NCBI GenBank assembly: GCA_023436515.1
Contig: JAEZIV010000337.1
Location: 1-9,153 of the forward strand
Origin: Bacillota bacterium
Lineage (GTDB): Bacteria; Bacillota; Clostridia; Acetivibrionales; DSM-1351
Direction: 5' to 3'
Length of the DNA: 9,153 nt
The position numbers were made by a program, and so were the translations under genes. Position 1 is the first letter of the stretch. Each line of letters begins with the position of its first letter. Positions 1 through 5,955 of this stretch are shown here, one piece after another. Below the pieces are notes generated by a model. The model made no database searches. It saw only the letters and a program-made list of their open reading frames with translations, and was not told the origin of the DNA.

Positions 1-402
1 GCGGTACTCATGGTAAAGGAAACCAGTTACATGAAAGAACATAATGTAAAGTTTTTAGATCAGACCAAAGAAGAGCTTGACCAAATCTACCGGCATATAT
101 CTGATATGTTCGACTTAGGGTTTGATGCGTTTACAAAGCGTAGAACCGAAAATTTTAGAAAGATTTCAAACCTTCACAAGGAAACTAAAAAGCTAATATC
201 CTCTACGCGTAACGAACATGTGGTACGCCTGAGCTCCGGAATGTACCCTGTCGAGGTATCAAATAGCATTTATTCCGTTTTGTTTTCCATGCAAAGAATA
301 TTGGATCATATTGTGAACATTGCTTTCTCGATTCGTTCCACCACCGGAAGTAAAACAGAAGCATTGCAAGCTATTGAAAAAGAAAAGAAAAAAAAGGATT
401 GA
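1..402 (+). CDS. C-terminal part of a PhoU-domain protein, probably a Na+/phosphate cotransporter
   Basis: The reading frame is already open at base 1 (Ala-Val-Leu before the first ATG at 10), so the gene most likely starts upstream and only its last 133 codons are seen. The visible part is helical and charged. Near its end it has the PhoU-like pattern HVVRLSSG followed about 20 residues later by QRILDHIVNIAFSI, matching the family theme 'LERIxDHxxNIA'. In clostridial Na/Pi cotransporters (NptA/PF02690 type) such a cytoplasmic PhoU-like helical bundle follows the membrane domain and is thought to tune phosphate uptake. No membrane segment is visible here because the N-terminal part is missing. 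It ends in a lysine-rich tail (EKEKKKKD). It could instead be a stand-alone PhoU-like protein; the membrane half upstream would decide. A zinc-ribbon gene follows after 61 bp. Confidence 0.7.
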   Translation, partial: AVLMVKETSYMKEHNVKFLDQTKEELDQIYRHISDMFDLGFDAFTKRRTENFRKISNLHKETKKLISSTRNEHVVRLSSGMYPVEVSNSIYSVLFSMQRILDHIVNIAFSIRSTTGSKTEALQAIEKEKKKKD

Positions 403-463
403 ATATAAAAGCAAATAGCACTTAGAACTAATAAGCAAACAGTAATTTGTAGAGGTAATCGCG

Positions 464-643
464 ATGGCTTCTAATACAAAGCTGACAAGAGAGATTGCAA
501 TTCGCTTATTAAAAGGACAGGAAGTAATATGCCCGAAGTGCGGTAAGGATAAGTTGTGTTCACGCTATACCTATAAAAAGCAAAATGTGGAGTATGTATG
601 TCCGGAATGCAGTGAGGTTTATCATCCGACCAAATTAATATAG
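464..643 (+). CDS. small zinc-ribbon protein (59 aa), function unknown
   Basis: A complete short gene with ATG at 464, an AGAGGT ribosome site at 451-456 (7 bases before the start) and a TAG stop. The product has an N-terminal basic helix (residues 1-20, KLTREIAIRLLKGQE) followed by two CxxC knuckles, CPKC at 23-26 and CPEC at 46-49, and an extra Cys32. The spacing of two knuckles about 20 residues apart fits a single zinc ribbon binding one Zn2+. Zinc ribbons of this size usually act as nucleic-acid or protein-docking modules, but no specific function can be assigned. It lies 61 bp after the PhoU-domain gene on the same strand and is followed 49 bp later by an intrinsic terminator, so the two genes may be co-transcribed. 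Coding status rests on the ribosome site, intact frame and paired CxxC motifs. Confidence 0.7.
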   Translation: MASNTKLTREIAIRLLKGQEVICPKCGKDKLCSRYTYKKQNVEYVCPECSEVYHPTKLI

Positions 644-692
644 TGACAGATTCTAATTTATAAATTGAATATATTTTATTGTTGAAAATTGG

Positions 693-729
693 CGTGAGTA
701 TTTTCTAAAGAAGATACTCGCGTTTTTTT
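693..729 (+). terminator. Rho-independent terminator after the zinc-ribbon gene
   Basis: The arms at 693-704 (CGTGAGTATTTT) and 711-722 (AAGATACTCGCG) pair over 12 bp, including two G-U pairs, around a 6-base loop (CTAAAG). Seven T residues follow directly at 723-729. This is a textbook intrinsic terminator for plus-strand transcription ending the PhoU/zinc-ribbon unit. A small second hairpin (AGCTTA-AAA-TAAGCT, 731-745) follows immediately and has no T-tract. Confidence 0.85.
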
Positions 730-904
730 GAGCTTAAAATAAGCTTTCTAGTGAAATCTGTTATCATGGCAGTTCGATTTTTACTATGTGTTTATAGAAG
801 CCAGCATTAAGTCGCTAAGGAACAATGAAAAGCTGCGTACAAAATACTAAGCAATATATTTAAGAAGCAGTTCTAAATTCACTCGGGTATATATTGAATG
901 TTCA

Positions 905-1256
905 ATGTTTTACACTATCCGCATAGTGTTGTCTAGAGACTGATGATGCACCCCGGCTTGCAGAGTTTTACAAAATTTTCTTGCAAGAGGAGCCCTTTGT
1001 TGAAGGTAGCCATTATGGATTTTGTAAGATTGCTGTATACGATCCGGGTAATGTAAAAGTTGCTAAGGACAAGAATGTGTGGTTGTCATTCAGTGATGCG
1101 AACATAGATACGCTATATGAGCGATTGTTAAGAGAAATCCCCGGTATAGAGATAATATCACCCCCTGAAAGGAAGCCTTGGGGTGCATACTCTTTTTGGT
1201 GCCTTGACCCCGATGGCAATAAAATTGCAGTTTATCAAGAAGAGGAAGAGAAGTAA
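905..1256 (+). pseudogene. VOC (glyoxalase/bleomycin-resistance fold) gene broken by a frameshift
   Basis: From ATG 905 one frame reads MFYTIRIVLSRD and then hits TGA at 941-943. A second frame, shifted by one base, is open from 927 and reads DDAPRLAEFYKIF, EEPFVEGSHYGF and so on to TAA at 1254-1256. Joined by skipping one base at about 941, the two give a roughly 116-residue protein with the usual VOC order: a first beta strand (FYTIRIVL), a helix with the family-typical 'RLAEFY', a long middle segment, and the closing WGAYSFWCLDPDGNKIAVYQ (compare the family theme 'G..y.f.DPDGN.iel'). VOC proteins bind a metal and act as isomerases, dioxygenases or antibiotic-binding proteins; the substrate here cannot be told. 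No clear ribosome site precedes 905. A TTG at 981 would give a 91-residue product lacking the first strand and helix, which is unlikely to fold. A sequencing error is the main alternative to true decay. Confidence 0.65.
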
Positions 1257-1370
1257 TCATGTTGGTTACACCCTTTTATTTTGCCTGGGACAAGGCTGGT
1301 ATCTGATGTGCTCCATGAAGAAAAGGAGCGTATTTATAAATTAATTGAGGGGCTCGATCCACGAGCGTAA
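1257..1370 (+). pseudogene. possible remnant: unassigned C-terminal peptide after the VOC gene
   Basis: In the same frame as the VOC stop, the bases up to TAA at 1368-1370 read through without interruption. The last 29 codons have protein-like composition (PGTRLVSDVLHEEKER, then IYKLIEGLDPRA), suggesting an amphipathic C-terminal helix. There is no start codon with a ribosome site. A short ATG frame at 1259 (MLVTPFYFAWDKAGI) ends after 15 codons. This may be the tail of a gene whose front was deleted, since the strong terminator at 1373-1424 begins two bases after the stop, as expected for a real gene end. I do not recognise the family, and chance is a real alternative. Confidence 0.25.
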
Positions 1371-1372
1371 AG

Positions 1373-1424
1373 GTGTAAGTGTTAAACCATCAATAATGGT
1401 TTGAACACTTGCACTTATTTTTTT
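1373..1424 (+). terminator. Strong Rho-independent terminator
   Basis: An arm at 1373-1390 pairs with 1396-1414 over 18 bp, with one G-U pair and a single bulged G at 1403. The loop is CAATA (1391-1395) and the tract TTATTTTTTT (1415-1424) follows. This is one of the strongest hairpins in the window. It would end transcription of whatever stood at 905-1370. Its T-tract runs directly into the start region of the NERD-domain gene. Confidence 0.85.
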
Positions 1425-2169
1425 GATTGAAGAACTGCCAACCTGGTACATATGGGTTTTAATCCTTTTTGCAAGTATACTAAAACTTTTCATGCCTAGG
1501 ATTAAAGGCTATTTTGGGGAAAAGTCAGTAGCGTTTTTTCTGTCAAAACTTGATCCCCAAAAGTACAAGGTTATTAATAATATAATGCTGCAAGTCGGAG
1601 GTAGAACATCACAGATAGACCATGTTGTAATCTCCAATTATGGTATATTCGTAATTGAAACTAAGAATTATCAAGGCTGGATACTAGGTAATGAGTTCGA
1701 TGATTATTGGACGCAAGTAATTTACAAGAGAAAGGAAAAGCTCAATAATCCTATAAGGCAGAATTACGGTCATATTCAAGCCTTAATGGAAGTGTTGGGT
1801 GAATGTAAAGAAATTAATTATGTTTCGATTGTAGCCTTTACTACCAAAGCTGACTTGAAGGTAAAGTCTAATACGGATGTTGTTTATACTATCAATTTAG
1901 CAAAGACTATCCGGAAATATAGCACTGAAACTATATCAGATTCCATAAAGGAACAGATATATGAAAAGTTGCTTTCCCTAAATGTTGATAACACAAAGAA
2001 TCGGAAGGCACACGTCGAGGCGATACATAGTTCTATTGCTGAGAAGACCGTCAAGGTTGCCGCTAATCTATGTCCAAAATGTGGTGGGAACTTAGTTTTA
2101 AGAAACGGTAAGTATGGACAGTTCAAGGGGTGTGCCCACTACCCTAAGTGTAGATTTATTGCAAAATAA
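1423..2169 (+). CDS. NERD-domain protein with N-terminal membrane segment and C-terminal zinc ribbon
   Basis: With TTG 1423 as start the product has 248 residues. Residues 7-24 form a hydrophobic segment (WYIWVLILFASILKLF), probably one membrane anchor. Residues 28-125 are a NERD (nuclease-related) domain: GEKSV at 32-36, QIDHVVIS at 64-71, VIETKNYQG at 77-85 and NNPIRQN at 108-114. Asp66 and Glu79-x-Lys81 match the PD-(D/E)xK nuclease core, so DNA cleavage or processing is possible but unproven. The C-terminus holds a topoisomerase I-type zinc ribbon with Cys217, Cys220, Cys237 and Cys243 (CPKCGG and GCAHYPKC). Start choice is uncertain: the frame is closed at 1402, TTG 1423 lies in a terminator T-tract, and no ribosome site is visible. 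The next ATG (1492, Met24) would lose the membrane segment but keep the whole NERD domain. The cellular role of NERD proteins is not settled; some are linked to DNA repair, mobile DNA or defence. Confidence 0.85.
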   Translation: MIEELPTWYIWVLILFASILKLFMPRIKGYFGEKSVAFFLSKLDPQKYKVINNIMLQVGGRTSQIDHVVISNYGIFVIETKNYQGWILGNEFDDYWTQVIYKRKEKLNNPIRQNYGHIQALMEVLGECKEINYVSIVAFTTKADLKVKSNTDVVYTINLAKTIRKYSTETISDSIKEQIYEKLLSLNVDNTKNRKAHVEAIHSSIAEKTVKVAANLCPKCGGNLVLRNGKYGQFKGCAHYPKCRFIAK

Positions 2170-2248
2170 AGCAGTATTGCGGAATCATGCTCTATCAGAC
2201 CAACGTCCAGAATGAGCCTTTTGCGGAATGAGACAATAATCAAACACA

Positions 2249-2487
2249 TTTTTTGATTTCTGAATTTCGTGGGAGTACATCCCATCATTTCGTGGAGAGT
2301 CTTTGTGTAATGGCTTGCACTTGAAAACCCAGTAGATAACCGATCTCGGTTGTACTTAAATCTGTCTTGGATAGTAGTTCAATACTCTTTTGTATACGAA
2401 AGTATATCTTAAGGGAACTGCTATTTCAAATGAACGGGGATAATTTGTTGATTTTTTTGAAATGCCCACGGATAAAGACATATAAGG
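2249..2487 (-). pseudogene. Remnant of an AraC-family regulator (C-terminal helix-turn-helix)
   Basis: Reading the minus strand leftward from about 2487, one frame gives YMSLSVGISKKINKLSPFI, a TGA at 2428-2426, then LKIYFRIQKSIELL, TDLSTTEIGYLLGFQ and QRLSTK before another stop. A frame shifted by one base then continues as MMGCTPTKFRNQK, near 2300-2252. Laid end to end these match the two-helix-turn-helix AraC layout: 'YMSpsyLSklFKk', then 'RIQKAkeLLxxTdlsisEIAyxvGF', then 'kxxGxTPxxyR'. The piece therefore carries one nonsense codon and at least one frameshift, and no N-terminal sensor domain is found. It is almost certainly inactive. It occupies most of the 438-bp gap between the NERD gene and the hydrogenase operon; outside it I see only the AT run and palindrome described separately. 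Confidence 0.65.
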
Positions 2488-2546
2488 TATGTGTGAAAGT
2501 TTTATTCTTAAATATGGTGTTTTAATCTTTTCATACCGGTTTCAGC

Positions 2547-2588
2547 ATATATATATATATATAAGAATAATTATTCGGGAATAATTCG
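2547..2588. promoter_or_regulatory. AT run plus palindromes upstream of the hydrogenase operon
   Basis: A 17-base alternating AT run (2547-2563) is followed by the perfect 12-bp palindrome GAATAATTATTC (2565-2576) and, 3 bases on, a shorter related palindrome GAATAATTC (2579-2587). The block lies 20 to 60 bases before the ATG of the first hydrogenase-operon gene, the position expected for a promoter with an operator. TATATAAG at 2558-2565 could serve as a -10 region, but no convincing -35 hexamer sits 17 bases upstream. A regulatory role is inferred from position and symmetry only; AT-rich DNA produces palindromes by chance. Confidence 0.35.
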
Positions 2589-2607
2589 ATGAGCTGGAGA
2601 ATATACC

Positions 2608-3072
2608 ATGATAAAAGCTATTGGTATTGGGAACAGGCTTATGATGGATGATGGCATTGCTATAGCCGTTCTGGAAAACTTAAAAAACAGCCTGGAATCA
2701 ATGGATATTGAAGTTATTGTAGCAGAAACTGATTTTCAGTTTTGCTTTCATCAGTTTAAGGAAGCTGATCTTATTATAATTTTAGATGCTGTATATTCCG
2801 GAGCAGTTGCAGGAAGCGTTTACTCCTGTAAGCTGCAAGAAGCGATTACTGCATATGGGGACACCCACTTTCAGCATGATATGAGTATTTTTGGCTTGAT
2901 GAAACTATATTCAAAGCCAATAAAGGGCTATTTTATTGGTATTGAAGCAGCTGAAACGGGATTTGGATGTGAACTGAGCAAAACCCTTAGAAGAGAATTT
3001 GATAGTATTTGTCTTGAGGTTGAGAAAATTATTAGTGAATTAGTAAATGCTTCGAGCCCAATTGGTGAGTAA
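2608..3072 (+). CDS. [NiFe] hydrogenase maturation endopeptidase (HyaD/HybD/HycI family)
   Basis: A 154-residue protein, close to the usual family length, with ATG at 2608 and a GGAGA ribosome site at 2596-2600. It begins with the family signature GIGNRLMMDDGIAI (residues 6-19). The three nickel-sensing/metal positions known from E. coli HybD (Glu16, Asp62, His93) correspond to Asp15, Asp60 (IIILDAV) and His90 (FQHDMSI). Family members bind nickel in the precursor large subunit and remove its C-terminal tail once the Ni-Fe(CN)2CO centre is inserted. The likely substrate is encoded two genes downstream and has a matching cleavable tail. The protein is soluble and cytoplasmic. It is the first gene of the operon, 74 bp before the b5-like gene. 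Asp instead of Glu at the first metal position occurs in the family, so activity is expected. Confidence 0.9.
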   Translation: MIKAIGIGNRLMMDDGIAIAVLENLKNSLESMDIEVIVAETDFQFCFHQFKEADLIIILDAVYSGAVAGSVYSCKLQEAITAYGDTHFQHDMSIFGLMKLYSKPIKGYFIGIEAAETGFGCELSKTLRREFDSICLEVEKIISELVNASSPIGE

Positions 3073-3146
3073 TAATTATGTAAATCACAAAGGATACACC
3101 TTCGGAATATACTGAATATAGTAAGTTTATTGGCAGAGGGGAAGGT

Positions 3147-3641
3147 ATGAGAGTACAAGATCTGAAAAATGAAAGACTAGACCGTATTATGGCAGAAATT
3201 AATTATGATGTAAACTTGCTGTATGTAACTCCATGCGTTTATACAAGAAACCTCATTCTGAATCACTTAAGAGATAGAATATTTGTACTTGAGTCTGTTA
3301 TGGGAGCCATGGAGCAGTCGCTGCCCTTACAGTCACAGCAAATGCCATTTCAAGCCGGGGTTTCTCCTATAGCAGAAATGTCGGCACCACAGCAACCTGC
3401 AGTGCAGGGAAACCAAGCAACATTCACGCTGCAAGAGCTGTCTAAGTTTGATGGAAAAGGTGGTAATCCGGCATATGTAGCGGTAAATGGTACAGTCTAT
3501 GATGTTACAAATAATGCTGCCTGGGCAGCTGCAACACACTTTGGACTTGCGGCGGGCAAGGACCTGACCAATGATTTTTCATCCTGTCATAAGGGTCAGC
3601 CGATACTAAGCAAACTAAAAGTAGTTGGAAAGTTGGTGTGA
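3147..3641 (+). CDS. Soluble cytochrome b5-like heme-binding protein with N-terminal helical region
   Basis: A 164-residue protein, ATG 3147, with a strong ribosome site GAGGGGAAGG at 3136-3145. Residues 1-57 are predicted helical, with no signal peptide and no similarity I recognise. Residues 58-90 form a Gln/Pro/Ala-rich linker. Residues 91-164 form a cytochrome b5-like fold: FTLQELSKFDGKGG, PAYVAVNGTVYDVT, THFGLAAGKDLTNDF and SCHKGQPIL with a closing KVVGKLV. His131 and His148 are the likely axial heme ligands, equivalent to the HPGG and GHS histidines of classic b5, but only 17 residues apart instead of about 24, so the heme-edge loop is short. It lies one base upstream of the hydrogenase small-subunit gene. 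I infer that it passes electrons to or from the hydrogenase, or helps assemble it. Heme loading is not proven; some related proteins bind steroids or nothing. Confidence 0.85.
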   Translation: MRVQDLKNERLDRIMAEINYDVNLLYVTPCVYTRNLILNHLRDRIFVLESVMGAMEQSLPLQSQQMPFQAGVSPIAEMSAPQQPAVQGNQATFTLQELSKFDGKGGNPAYVAVNGTVYDVTNNAAWAAATHFGLAAGKDLTNDFSSCHKGQPILSKLKVVGKLV

Positions 3642-3642
3642 A

Positions 3643-4545
3643 ATGAGTAATGTAAGCATTACCTGCCCCGAATATAAAGAAAGACTCAATTCAGCCGCAA
3701 CGCTTGTAGAAACTGTTAAGACACAAATCAGGCAGGGAGTTCTAAAGAAAAAAAAGCTTGTGTGGCTTGAATTAACCGGGTGCTCAGGTAACATAATATC
3801 ACTTCTGGATGGATCAAAGCCTGATTTTATGTACTTGATTTCCCAGATGACTCATTTTATCTATAATAACAGTCTTTCAGTCAGCGAAGGGAAGAATGCC
3901 ATGGAGCAGTTGTTTAGTGTCCTGGGAAGTGACTATATTCTTGCTGTCGAAGGAGCTGTTGCCAAAAAGAACAATGGCCTTTATAACATAATCGGGCGAC
4001 TGAACGGAAAGCCTGTAACTGCACTGGAGGCAGTAAAAAGCCTTGGTGAAAAGGCAGCTTTTGTTATCGCAATAGGTGCTTGTGCAACCCATGGTGGAGT
4101 TTCTGCAGCAAGACCTAATCCTGCTGAGTGTGTCAGCGTGCAGAGTGTATTAAACAGAAAGGTCATAAAGCTGCCTGGATGCCCCTGTCATCCGGATTGG
4201 TTTATGGGCACACTGGCTCACATTCTTCTTTACGGAGAACCAGCACTTGATACCAGAGATAGACCTCTTTTGTTTTACAATACATTAATTCATGATAGAT
4301 GTCCCCGCAGGTCATATTTTGATAAAGGAATCTTTGCTGAAAAGCTAGGTGATAAAACCTGTATGTTCAAATTGGGCTGCCGCGGACCTGTAACGCGCAT
4401 AGACTGCCCAATCAGGCATTGGAATCAATATGTGAACTGGCCTGTTGAGGATGACACTCCCTGCATAGGGTGTGCACAATTTGGATTTCCTGACGCGATG
4501 GAACCATTTATCACCTATAATACTACAGGAGAGGTCGGAAGATGA
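3643..4545 (+). CDS. [NiFe] hydrogenase small (electron-transfer) subunit, no Tat signal
   Basis: The 300-residue product carries the three iron-sulfur clusters that wire the active site to the electron partner. Proximal-cluster residues are Cys47 (in TGCSGN), Cys147 (GACATHGG) and Cys180 (PGCPCHP). The fourth usual Cys is Asn50. Distal-cluster residues are His217 and Cys220 (HDRC), Cys240 and Cys246 (LGCRGP). Medial-cluster residues are Cys255, Cys274 and Cys277 (PCIGC). A Pro-type spacing (NWP at 265-267) fits a 3Fe-4S medial cluster. There is no twin-arginine signal and no C-terminal membrane helix, so the enzyme should be cytoplasmic. I chose ATG 3643, with GGAAAG at 3627-3632 as ribosome site, over TTG 3625, which would lie within that site and inside the upstream gene. 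The stop overlaps the large-subunit ATG by four bases. A CSGN motif and the absence of a leader recall group 2-type (HupS-like) enzymes. Confidence 0.93.
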   Translation: MSNVSITCPEYKERLNSAATLVETVKTQIRQGVLKKKKLVWLELTGCSGNIISLLDGSKPDFMYLISQMTHFIYNNSLSVSEGKNAMEQLFSVLGSDYILAVEGAVAKKNNGLYNIIGRLNGKPVTALEAVKSLGEKAAFVIAIGACATHGGVSAARPNPAECVSVQSVLNRKVIKLPGCPCHPDWFMGTLAHILLYGEPALDTRDRPLLFYNTLIHDRCPRRSYFDKGIFAEKLGDKTCMFKLGCRGPVTRIDCPIRHWNQYVNWPVEDDTPCIGCAQFGFPDAMEPFITYNTTGEVGR

Positions 4546-5954
4546 CAAATAGGATTGTTATTAACCCTGTAACCCGGATAAGTGGCTTCATGGAAATACA
4601 AGCGGATATTGAAAATAACAGGGTAGTAGATGCTAAAACAGAGGGACTGTTATTTCGTGGCTTTGAAAAAATGCTCATTAACAGAAGTCCCCTTGATGCT
4701 GTATATTTTACTCAGCGTATTTGTGGGATCTGTTCGACTGCACACTCCGTGGCTTCAACCCTTGCCCTGGAGCAAACGATGGGTATCGTCCCGTCTGAGC
4801 AGGGCAGATATTTAAGAGATATCCTACATGGATGTGAATTCCTACAGAACCACCTCCGGCATTTTTATCAATATACCATTCCGGACTTTGTAAAGCTCCC
4901 TGAGGGGTACCCTTTGTTTAAGACAATACATAATGATTTCAGGCTGCCAAAAGAAAAGAATGAGAGACTTGTTAAGGATTACTTTGATTCTCTTGAAATA
5001 AGCCGCAGTGCCCATGAAATGCTTGCAGTACTTGGGGGTAAGGTTCCACATAACCACGGGGTCTTTATTGGAGGAATTACAACTCAGGCCACTACTGATA
5101 AGATTATTAAAATAAAATCAATACTACATTCCATATACCAATTTATTAATGATAGAATGCTTCCGGATGTATATACCATTGCTGAGTATTATAGGGAATA
5201 CTTTTCTATCGGAAGAGGTTATGGTAACCTGTTAAGCTTTGGTTGCTTCAACAGCTATAAGAATCTAGGAACATTATATGTGAATCCCCTTGTGTATACC
5301 GGTGGTAAAACAAGTGAATTCAATCAGGATAATATAACTGAAGAAATTGATTATGCCTGGTATAAGGAAAAAAAAGACTCAGAGAAACCTTTTGAAGCTG
5401 ATCCTGAAGCTGATATGAGCAAGCCTAATGCATATTCATGGGTCAAGGCGCCAAGATACAACAATCTGCCTTTTGAGTCTGGTCCCCTTGCAAGGCAATG
5501 GCTCTCGGGAGATTATAGAAATGGTATATCGACTATGGACAGGACTATCGCCAGAGTTCTAGAAGCCAGGAAAATAACATTAATTATGAGTACGTTACTA
5601 GAAAAGCTTATACCAGGCGAAGCTGTGCAAAAGGAATATTTTATACCACAAGCAGCTGAGGGTATTGGTCTGATTGATACCACCAGAGGAGCACTGGGGC
5701 ACTGGCTTAAAATCAACAATCAGGTTATTTCATTTTACCAGATTATCACTCCATCTGCCTGGAATCTATCAACCCGAAGCAGTAACGGCTTGAAGGGCAC
5801 TGCGGAACAGGCATTGATAGGTACACCGGTGAAAGATATCAATAATCCCGTAGAATTAGGTAGAACCATACGGTCTTTTGATCCTTGTGTCTCTTGTGCA
5901 ACCCATATTTACACTGGTGGAGAACTCATGAGTACCACTCAGCTTATTCCTTAA
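4542..5954 (+). CDS. [NiFe] hydrogenase large (catalytic) subunit
   Basis: A 470-residue protein that holds the Ni-Fe(CN)2CO centre and splits or forms H2. The N-terminal L1 motif is RICGICSTAH (Cys61, Cys64, His68), and the C-terminal L2 motif is DPCVSCATH (Cys449, Cys452, His455). These four cysteines are the Ni/Fe ligands. Glu34 in TEGLLFRGFE matches the conserved proton-relay glutamate. The 15 residues after His455 (IYTGGELMSTTQLIP) are the tail removed by the maturation protease, which is encoded in the same operon. ATG 4542 overlaps the small-subunit stop (ATGA), with AGGAGAGG at 4527-4534 as ribosome site, so the subunits are translationally coupled. The 'FTQRICGICSTAH' block is group 1-like, while the partner subunit has a group 2-like CSGN, so I leave the hydrogenase group open. 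No cofactor-assembly (hyp) genes are in view; they must be elsewhere. Confidence 0.95.
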   Translation: MTNRIVINPVTRISGFMEIQADIENNRVVDAKTEGLLFRGFEKMLINRSPLDAVYFTQRICGICSTAHSVASTLALEQTMGIVPSEQGRYLRDILHGCEFLQNHLRHFYQYTIPDFVKLPEGYPLFKTIHNDFRLPKEKNERLVKDYFDSLEISRSAHEMLAVLGGKVPHNHGVFIGGITTQATTDKIIKIKSILHSIYQFINDRMLPDVYTIAEYYREYFSIGRGYGNLLSFGCFNSYKNLGTLYVNPLVYTGGKTSEFNQDNITEEIDYAWYKEKKDSEKPFEADPEADMSKPNAYSWVKAPRYNNLPFESGPLARQWLSGDYRNGISTMDRTIARVLEARKITLIMSTLLEKLIPGEAVQKEYFIPQAAEGIGLIDTTRGALGHWLKINNQVISFYQIITPSAWNLSTRSSNGLKGTAEQALIGTPVKDINNPVELGRTIRSFDPCVSCATHIYTGGELMSTTQLIP

Positions 5955-5955
5955 G

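Noticed and set aside
1884..2126. Minus-strand frame opposite the NERD gene
   Set aside because: Cysteine- and serine-rich shadow of the zinc ribbon's coding strand, with no start signal.
2430..2525. 31-codon plus-strand frame (MNGDNLLIF...) in the gap before the hydrogenase operon
   Set aside because: No ribosome site, and it is antisense to the AraC remnant, which explains the sequence better.
3625..3642. TTG start for the hydrogenase small subunit, adding MESWCE
   Set aside because: It lies inside the upstream gene and overlaps the likely ribosome site; ATG 3643 has correct spacing, and the added residues match no family feature.
4630..4815. 61-codon plus-strand frame inside the large-subunit gene
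   Set aside because: It overlaps the conserved L1 region in another frame, so it is chance.
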